Source of the DNA: CAZEDM01 sp964511075
Lineage (GTDB): Bacteria > Zixibacteria > MSB-5A5 > RBG-16-43-9
Direction: 5' to 3'
NCBI GenBank assembly: GCA_964511075.1
Contig: CAZEDM010000009.1
Location: 95,654-159,653, forward strand
DNA: 64,000 bases
Shown: positions 58,739 through 64,000 of the stretch, piece by piece
Position numbering within the stretch: position 1 is the first letter of the stretch
Layout of the letters: every line of letters begins with the position of its first letter
The notes under the pieces: model-generated
The model's database searches: none
The model's input: the letters and a program-made list of their open reading frames with translations, nothing else
Told to the model about the DNA's origin: nothing
Position numbers and translations under genes: made by a program

Positions 58739-60172
58739 TTGAACTTCAGCCTTATCTTACCTGAGATATTTCTTTTCCTCTGGGCGGTGCTGGTTTTCAT
58801 CTCGGATTTTTTCACCAAAGAGGAGAACAAAAGAAACTTGGGATATCTTTCGCTCCTGGGGATTTTGATCTGTATTTTCATACTGTTCTCCACAGGCGAA
58901 GGAGAGCTTTTCGGACAGGCGTATTCTTCCGATTCCCTGAGCCGTTTCTTCAAAATAGTTTTTCTTCTCTCCTCATTTTTAGCCATATCGGTTTCCGTGG
59001 ATTTCTCAGCCAGATTCAGAGCCCACCGGGGAGAGTTCTTCGCCCTCATCCTGATCTCCACCGTGGGGATGATGCTGCTTTCCTCTGCCAGGGAGCTTAT
59101 CCTCTTATATGTTTCCCTTGAGCTGGTGACCATCCCCCTTTACGTCTTAGCCGCATATCTGAAGCCGGACCCCAAATCTGCGGAGGCTGGTTTGAAATAT
59201 ATGCTCCTGGGAGCGATCTCCTCCGCCATACTCCTCTATGGTATAAGCCTGATCTATGGGATAACCGGGACCACTTTCCTAAGCGAAATCAAAACCAGAT
59301 TGATGATGGATTATCTGCACAAGGGACCTGTGGGGCCCGGTCTGTTCCTTTCCTTCATCTTCTTCATCGCCGGGTTCGGATTTAAATTAGCCCTGGTTCC
59401 GTTTCACATGTGGGCACCGGATGTATACGAGGGAGCACCGACTCCTATAACCGCTTTTCTTTCGGTTGGCTCCAAGGCTGCAGGACTGGTGGCTTTCTTA
59501 AGGGTATTCTTTGAATCCTTCCTGGTCTATAACCTGGACTGGGTTACCATCATTACCACCTTAGCCGCTTTGAGTATGATCATAGGTAATACAATCGCCC
59601 TGCTCCAGACCAACATCAAGAGGATGTTAGCCTATTCCTCCATCGCTCAGGTGGGGTATATACTGGTCGGCTTGGCAGCTGTATCTGAAAGGGGAGTCTC
59701 TTCTGTTGCCTTTTACACTTTAGCCTATCTTTTTGCCAATATCGGCGCCTTCGTGGTGGCAATTGCCTTTGAGCTTCAGACCGGCAGCTCGGAGATAAAA
59801 GATTACGCCGGGCTTTCGCGCAGCTCTCCCATTTTGTCCCTTATGATGATGATCTTCCTTCTCTCCTTAGTGGGTATCCCTCCCTTGGCCGGGTTCGTGG
59901 GCAAATATTTTCTCTTTGCAGCGGCAGTGGAGAAGAATTTGATCTGGTTAGTGGTTATTGCAGTTCTTACCAGCGTTATATCCCTTTATTACTATGTGGG
60001 AGTGTTAAGGGAGATCTATTTCCGCAAAGGAGAGGATAAGGTTATAGTATCCTTACCCCCGGGGATTAAATTAGCTCTTCTGATCTGCATCATAGGTGTC
60101 CTCTTAGCAGGTCTTTTCCCCAATCCCTTCCTGGACTTAGCCAGCCAGGCGGCACTGGTTTTCAAATATTAA
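58739..60172 (+). CDS. nuoN: NADH-quinone oxidoreductase subunit N
   Basis: A 477-residue third antiporter-like subunit and last nuo gene. It shows LYVSLELVTIPLYVLAAYLK, PFHMWAPDVYEGAPTPITAFLS and RMLAYSSIAQVGYILVGLAA. It starts with TTG, preceded by GGAGG at 58729-58733. Order A-B-C-D-H-I-J-K-L-M-N is canonical but E, F and G are missing, and no flavoprotein gene follows within the window. Confidence 0.95.
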   Translation: MNFSLILPEIFLFLWAVLVFISDFFTKEENKRNLGYLSLLGILICIFILFSTGEGELFGQAYSSDSLSRFFKIVFLLSSFLAISVSVDFSARFRAHRGEFFALILISTVGMMLLSSARELILLYVSLELVTIPLYVLAAYLKPDPKSAEAGLKYMLLGAISSAILLYGISLIYGITGTTFLSEIKTRLMMDYLHKGPVGPGLFLSFIFFIAGFGFKLALVPFHMWAPDVYEGAPTPITAFLSVGSKAAGLVAFLRVFFESFLVYNLDWVTIITTLAALSMIIGNTIALLQTNIKRMLAYSSIAQVGYILVGLAAVSERGVSSVAFYTLAYLFANIGAFVVAIAFELQTGSSEIKDYAGLSRSSPILSLMMMIFLLSLVGIPPLAGFVGKYFLFAAAVEKNLIWLVVIAVLTSVISLYYYVGVLREIYFRKGEDKVIVSLPPGIKLALLICIIGVLLAGLFPNPFLDLASQAALVFKY

Positions 60173-60185
60173 ATATAATTCTTTT

Positions 60186-60386
60186 GTAGGGGTATCCCGC
60201 TTTTAGCGGGATTAGGTTTACTTGTCTTTCGCAGGCTGAAGCCTTGCCCTACCTCTACTACATTGGAACCAGTGAGCAGGTATCCTGTCTGTTTGGTCAG
60301 TGAAAAAGCCTGGCATAGCCACAGGAATCACTGGTTTACTTAAGATAGAAGAAAGAGTGTAGGGGTTCAAAATTTTGAACCCCTAC
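60186..60386. repeat. Palindrome cluster with the second copy of the exact 28-base element
   Basis: 60186-60212 GTAGGGGTATCCCGC...GCGGGAT; 60231-60251 GCAGGCTGAAGCCTTGC followed by CCTAC; and 60359-60386, GTAGGGGTTCAAAA paired with TTTTGAACCCCTAC, identical over all 28 bases to 45284-45311. There is no gene between nuoN and 60456. Confidence 0.88.
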
Positions 60387-60415
60387 ATCTATCAAAAAAA
60401 TTCGTTCAAATTTTA

Positions 60416-60443
60416 TTGACAAAAAGCTGAAAAATAATAACTT
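60416..60443 (+). promoter_or_regulatory. Possible promoter of the DUF502 gene
   Basis: TTGACA (60416-60421), a 16-base spacer and TAACTT (60438-60443), just upstream of the start region. Confidence 0.45.
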
Positions 60444-60464
60444 AAAAAAAATCGTGTGGGTGCT

Positions 60465-61082
60465 ATGGCTTTCAAGGATACTATAGTAAAGGGTCTGAGA
60501 AATTATTTTCTCTCCGGGGTACTGATCATCGTTCCCCTGATCATCACCTATCTGGTACTGCGTTTTCTATTTTTGACCATAGATGGACTTCTTTTCCCTC
60601 TTTTGACTAAATTCATCGGATATAACATACCGGGGATAGGGGTCTTAGCCACCTTTATACTGATATTCCTGGTGGGTCTTTTCGCCTCCAGCGTGGTCTT
60701 CTCACGCCTGGTTTCCTTTGGAGAATCCTTGTTTTTCAAAATACCTATAGTCCGGACGATCTACGGTCCAGCCAAACAGCTGGTGGGAAGCCTGACTGCT
60801 TCTGATAAAAGGGCTTTCAAACATGTGGTTCTGATCCAGTTCCCCAGAAAGGGAATTTACACGCTGGGATTTGTCACCAAAAGACTTCAATTCAAAAAGG
60901 AGGAACTATTGGCGGTTTTCGTTCCCTCCACCCCCACGCCCTTTTCCGGCTGGACACTTCTTTTCCAGGAGGAGGAGGTTATTCCCTTAGACATAACGAT
61001 AGAGCAGGGGATAGAGTTCTTCGTCTCCGGGGGGATTGCCTCCCCGGACAAATTTCCCATCAAGGAGAAGGTAGTTATCTGA
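60465..61082 (+). CDS. DUF502-family membrane protein
   Basis: A protein of about 205 residues with two N-terminal TM helices (about 17-40 and 55-80 in this numbering) and a beta-rich cytoplasmic or periplasmic domain. IPGIGVLATFILIFLVGLFASS, then IPIVRTIYGPAKQLVGSL and the STPTPFSGWTLLF stretch are typical of DUF502. Function unknown. ATG 60465 is chosen; GTG 60456 is three codons upstream. The next gene starts two bases after its stop. Confidence 0.88.
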   Translation: MAFKDTIVKGLRNYFLSGVLIIVPLIITYLVLRFLFLTIDGLLFPLLTKFIGYNIPGIGVLATFILIFLVGLFASSVVFSRLVSFGESLFFKIPIVRTIYGPAKQLVGSLTASDKRAFKHVVLIQFPRKGIYTLGFVTKRLQFKKEELLAVFVPSTPTPFSGWTLLFQEEEVIPLDITIEQGIEFFVSGGIASPDKFPIKEKVVI

Positions 61083-61083
61083 T

Positions 61084-62259
61084 ATGGTAAAGGAGACAGT
61101 TACTACTGTTTCAGCGGTGACCTCCAAAGCGATTTCCGCCATCTGGACATTTCCCTCCATAATCTTCTCTGCCTTAATCATCGGCTGGGCTGCAGAGGCG
61201 GCTCAGTTTTTGTTTTCCCAGGGCTTAGCCCTGGCCATTTTAGCCTGGCTGCAGACCTTGCCGGAGTTTGCCGTGGAGGCGGTTATCGCCTGGGAGGCTG
61301 GTGCCGATCCGGAGAAGGTTCACCTGATCACTGCCAATTTCACCGGCTCCTTAAGGCTTCTGGTTGGCTTGGGCTGGCCTATGATCTATTTCGTTGCGGC
61401 TTTTTTTAGAAAAAAAAGAGCAGGGGAGAAAAGATTTTTAAATATAAGATTAGAAGAGGAGCATTCGGTCGAGATCTTGGGACTTATACCTCCAATTCTT
61501 TATTTCGTTATTATTCTCCTGAAGGGTACTCTTACCCTGTTCGACTCAGTAGTGCTTTTCTTTTTATATATCGGATATCTATACTTCTTGAAGAAAATAC
61601 CTCCTCAGGACCAGGAGAAAGTAGAGGAGGCTGGCAGGGTTCCCCGATGGATATTGAAGCAAAAACCGGTTACCAGGGACTTTTCAATCGTCTTTCTTTT
61701 CCTCTTCGGCGGCGTATGGCTTTACCTGGTGGCAGAGCCTTTCCTGCACAGCATGCTGGCCTTAGCCGCCCTACTGGGAGTCTCTCAGTTTGTCTTTGTG
61801 CAGTGGGTTTCACCCTTCCTATCCGAGTTTCCGGAGAAAGTCACCGCCTTCAACTGGGCCCGACAGGTGAAGAAAGCTCCCCTGGCCCTGATGAATATGA
61901 TCTCCTCCAACATCAACCAGTGGACCATCCTGGTGGCGATGATACCAATAGTTTACTCCCTCAGCGTCGGCAGAGTCTCGGCCATACATTTTGATTCCCA
62001 TCAGAAGGTGGAGATCTTTCTGACAATGGCTCAATCCGCCCTGGGTATGATCCTTTTAGCCAATATGGAGTTTCGCTGGTACGAGGCTCTGGGGCTTTTC
62101 AGTTTATGGTTTGTCCAGTTCATAATGCCTCATATTAGGGAGGAGATAATCTGGGTCTATCTTTTCTGGCTATATGTGGAGCTTATTCTGGCGTTCCTGG
62201 GCAAGAGGAAGTTAAAAGCTTTCAGCGAGTTCAGGGAACTGGTCAGGAAACACTTCTAA
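61084..62259 (+). CDS. CaCA-type sodium/calcium exchanger family protein
   Basis: A 391-residue membrane protein with about ten to eleven TM helices and two inverted alpha-repeats. Repeat 1 is WLQTLPEFAVEAVIAWEAGA, then ITANFTGSLRLLVGLGWP; repeat 2 is WVSPFLSEFPEKVTAF, then APLALMNMISSNINQWTILV. The paired acidic residues (PEF, SEFPE) match the ion-binding positions of the exchanger family. The ion cannot be fixed. It is probably co-transcribed with the DUF502 gene. Confidence 0.82.
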   Translation: MVKETVTTVSAVTSKAISAIWTFPSIIFSALIIGWAAEAAQFLFSQGLALAILAWLQTLPEFAVEAVIAWEAGADPEKVHLITANFTGSLRLLVGLGWPMIYFVAAFFRKKRAGEKRFLNIRLEEEHSVEILGLIPPILYFVIILLKGTLTLFDSVVLFFLYIGYLYFLKKIPPQDQEKVEEAGRVPRWILKQKPVTRDFSIVFLFLFGGVWLYLVAEPFLHSMLALAALLGVSQFVFVQWVSPFLSEFPEKVTAFNWARQVKKAPLALMNMISSNINQWTILVAMIPIVYSLSVGRVSAIHFDSHQKVEIFLTMAQSALGMILLANMEFRWYEALGLFSLWFVQFIMPHIREEIIWVYLFWLYVELILAFLGKRKLKAFSEFRELVRKHF

Positions 62260-62370
62260 GAACATATAATTTAATGAACGAAGGAAACAATTTCAAAAAA
62301 AAGCTTCATACTGCCTTTCCAGGAACTCAAAACCTTCTCCTGCTTATTAATTCCTGCGAAACGTTTTTAT

Positions 62371-62498
62371 GCTGGTCCCGGAATTGGATTTCTCCTCCTA
62401 AGGCAGAATCACTGAGACCCTAACCAATTCACTACCTGCGGGAATTCCAATTTCCGCACCAGCGAAGATTGCGAGGGTTCAAAATTTCGAACCCCTTA
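62371..62498. repeat. Imperfect inverted repeat and worn GTAGGGGTT element
   Basis: GCTGGTCCCGGAATTGGATTTC (from 62371) and the complement of 62441-62463 match at about 18 of 23 positions, enclosing about 45 bases. 62473-62498 is GAGGGTTCAAAATTTCGAACCCCTTA, a decayed copy of the element at 45284 and 60359. There is no gene in 62260-62564. Confidence 0.55.
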
Positions 62499-62519
62499 GG
62501 CTGAGTTAAGATAAAAAAC

Positions 62520-62545
62520 AACCCACCTTGAGGGCAAGGTGGGTT
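62520..62545 (-). terminator. Terminator of the DUF2723/TPR gene
   Basis: AACCCACCTTG (62520-62530) pairs with CAAGGTGGGTT (62535-62545) around four bases. On the minus strand it is followed by TGTTTTTT, 20 bases after the stop codon. Confidence 0.85.
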
Positions 62546-62564
62546 TACTGCTTAAAGTTGAAAC

Positions 62565-64000
62565 TTATTTTCTGTTGCGTAATTTCTGCAGGACGTTGCT
62601 AACTGCTTGGTCATTGGGGTGATCCTTTAGCCATTTTTCCAGTATAGCTATGGATCTGTCAAATTTCCCGTTAATGATGTAAAGATCGGAAAGGGCTTTG
62701 ACCGAGATGGCATTATCCGGGCTTTCCTTATAGGCCCGGTAGAAGACGTCTTCTGCCTCCACGGTTTTTCTCAGATTAATATAGAAAAGTCCCAGATATT
62801 GAAGATATAACAGCTGGGGATTAACCCGGTAAACTAATTTCAAACGCTCCTCCGCCTCCTTCAGGAGAGTATCAGCTTCCTTCTCCTTTCCGTCCTCCTT
62901 GTAGAGCGAGGCTAAGAAGGTATAGGGACGGTAGTAATCCGGATAGACCTCAATCGCTTTTTCCAACTCGGCTTTTGCTTTCTCCCTTTCTCCGGAGGAC
63001 AGGTAATAATTGCTCAACTCGATGAACATCTCCGGATAACTCACCATCATGCCGATGGCGTTCTCATCCTTGTACACCTTGAGATCGTTTAAACCCCGGT
63101 ATTTATAGACCTCCCATAAGAGCCTGTGATATTTATCTACATCGAACATTGAGTTTCCCTCCTCCGACACAAGTTTCATACCAAAGCCAGCTTTTTTCAG
63201 GTGATTATCCAGATTCAATCGGCTGTCCGGAGGGACGGTGGAGGAGAAATAGATGGGATATTTCCATTGGTTGGTCAGGATTATATTCTCGATCATCAGA
63301 TCCTGAATGCGGAAAGAGATTTTGGCCTTCTGGTCAAAGTAGGCAAAAAGATAGTGATTGGTCCCCCTTAGAGGGTCATAATATTTCTCCTTGGGCATAA
63401 AAAAGGTAGTTCCATCCGAGCGCTTGACCTGAACGCTCCATTTTATCTGGTCATAGCTCAGGCTGATGGGGACATTCATCTCATCTTTAAGTTGAAGTAT
63501 ATACCAGTCGGTGTTAAGCAAACTCAGGTTGATCACCCTCACATCCTTCCTTACTTTTTCCACCTCCTGTATGAACCATAGGGGAAAAGTATCGTTATCC
63601 CCGTTGGTGAAAATTATGGCATCCTGATCGCAGGAGTTTAAAATATTATAGGCGTAATCGTAGGGAAGATAGTCATTTCGCCTGTTATTGGGTGAATGCA
63701 GTCCCCTGTTCAAAGTTAGAAGTGGCAATAGAAGAATAACTATCGCAAATCCATAAACAAGGTTTTTCCTCAACCACATAATTATTTTTATAAATCCATT
63801 GATCAAGGAACGAAGAATGACTGAAATACCTGATGCTAATCCTTTTCCTCCTTCATCATCTAACTTTGACTCTGCAAGCTGTAAGGTTTTTACTGGTTTA
63901 CTGAAAATATCTCTCAAGAAGATTAAGACTTTAGAGATTCCTAACCCCATTACCAGGGCAAAGAAAACAAAAGCAGGGGTGAAGAAATAATCCCGGTCCC
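62565..64000 (-). CDS. DUF2723 membrane protein with C-terminal TPR repeats, 5'-truncated by the window
   Basis: The frame stays open to the window edge, so this is the C-terminal 478 residues of a longer protein. Before the first visible Met (63950), codons read DRDYFFTPAFVFFALV, the RDYFF motif of DUF2723 (a GT-C/O-mannosyltransferase-like family). Further in come a TM helix (VYGFAIVILLLPLLTL) and LPYDYAYNILNSCDQDAIIFTNGDNDTFPLWF, also family hallmarks. From about residue 330 of the visible part, TPR units (KAKAELEKAIEVYPDYYRPY, then AEDVFYRAYKESPDNAISV) suggest protein contacts. Likely a glycosyltransferase acting on extracytoplasmic proteins. Confidence 0.85.
   Translation of the reverse strand, partial: DRDYFFTPAFVFFALVMGLGISKVLIFLRDIFSKPVKTLQLAESKLDDEGGKGLASGISVILRSLINGFIKIIMWLRKNLVYGFAIVILLLPLLTLNRGLHSPNNRRNDYLPYDYAYNILNSCDQDAIIFTNGDNDTFPLWFIQEVEKVRKDVRVINLSLLNTDWYILQLKDEMNVPISLSYDQIKWSVQVKRSDGTTFFMPKEKYYDPLRGTNHYLFAYFDQKAKISFRIQDLMIENIILTNQWKYPIYFSSTVPPDSRLNLDNHLKKAGFGMKLVSEEGNSMFDVDKYHRLLWEVYKYRGLNDLKVYKDENAIGMMVSYPEMFIELSNYYLSSGEREKAKAELEKAIEVYPDYYRPYTFLASLYKEDGKEKEADTLLKEAEERLKLVYRVNPQLLYLQYLGLFYINLRKTVEAEDVFYRAYKESPDNAISVKALSDLYIINGKFDRSIAILEKWLKDHPNDQAVSNVLQKLRNRK

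Noticed and set aside
1..64000. tRNA, rRNA, tmRNA, RNase P RNA or insertion-sequence transposase genes
   Set aside because: Reading both strands of the non-coding stretches, I found no T-loop-like motifs in tRNA context, no conserved RNA signatures and no transposase-like frames. A covariance-model search would be decisive.

Overview
The window looks like a scaffold from an uncultivated diderm bacterium, probably of the FCB superphylum (Zixibacteria, WOR-3 or TA06-like lineages). This placement is inferred, not searched. Support comes from two LptF/LptG-type LPS export permeases, PorV-like and other beta-barrel outer-membrane proteins, secreted proteins with lamin-tail, FlgD-like, FG-GAP and dockerin modules, and secD and secF as separate genes. 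A 100-N scaffold gap (48984-49083) shows it is a draft assembly, most likely metagenomic. I saw no rRNA, tRNA, CRISPR or transposase.

Layout. 101-5571: two unrecognised membrane proteins, a sugar-phosphate nucleotidyltransferase, then metK and ahcY with a four-helix-bundle (23S intervening-sequence type) gene lodged between them. 5985-8564 (minus): LPS export permeases. 8687-13264 (plus): an OB-HD hydrolase, mreB, and an ECF sigma / anti-sigma / two Spy-CpxP-like protein module. 13370-17262 (minus): a polar amino acid ABC transporter whose binding-protein gene is separated from permease and ATPase by an AT-rich plus-strand insert containing a frameshifted AN1 zinc-finger gene. 17272-24574 (minus): toastrack and PspC envelope-stress proteins, a secreted isoaspartyl methyltransferase, a VIT/VWA protein, a second anti-sigma/ECF sigma pair and holA. 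25117-32783 (minus): an unknown membrane-anchored protein with an unusual leader, an RNase H-like protein, dGTPase, proline dehydrogenase, a PorV-like protein and a lamin-tail protein. 33046-35871 (plus, AT-rich): HicA toxin, HicB antitoxin and a SecB-like chaperone (a toxin-antitoxin-chaperone cassette), followed by a possible HEPN protein. 36017-41543 (minus): a beta-barrel protein, a sigma-54 activator and RNase R. 41768-44359: secDF. 44721-49367: NUDIX, M24 peptidase, cupin, radical SAM, a Cys-rich protein and a dockerin protein. 50480-60172: nuoABCDHIJKLMN, a complex I operon without nuoEFG. 60465-64000: DUF502, a CaCA-type exchanger and the C-terminal part of a DUF2723/TPR protein that runs off the window.

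The most distinctive feature is in the intergenic DNA. It is packed with short palindromic elements that share framing sequences (GTAGGGG...CCCCTAC, TTGGAGTG..., CATTGCG...AATGAC) around interchangeable palindromic cores. Some are exact duplicates, and some supply stop codons or ribosome-binding and start sites to genes. A separate class consists of 7-bp degenerate tandem arrays. Inverted arrays of AGTAGAC-type heptamers bracket the four-helix-bundle gene, with another copy after secF and two arrays of other heptamers elsewhere. A third kind is a triple array of 19-bp TGTCC...GGACA operator-like palindromes at 49879-49946.
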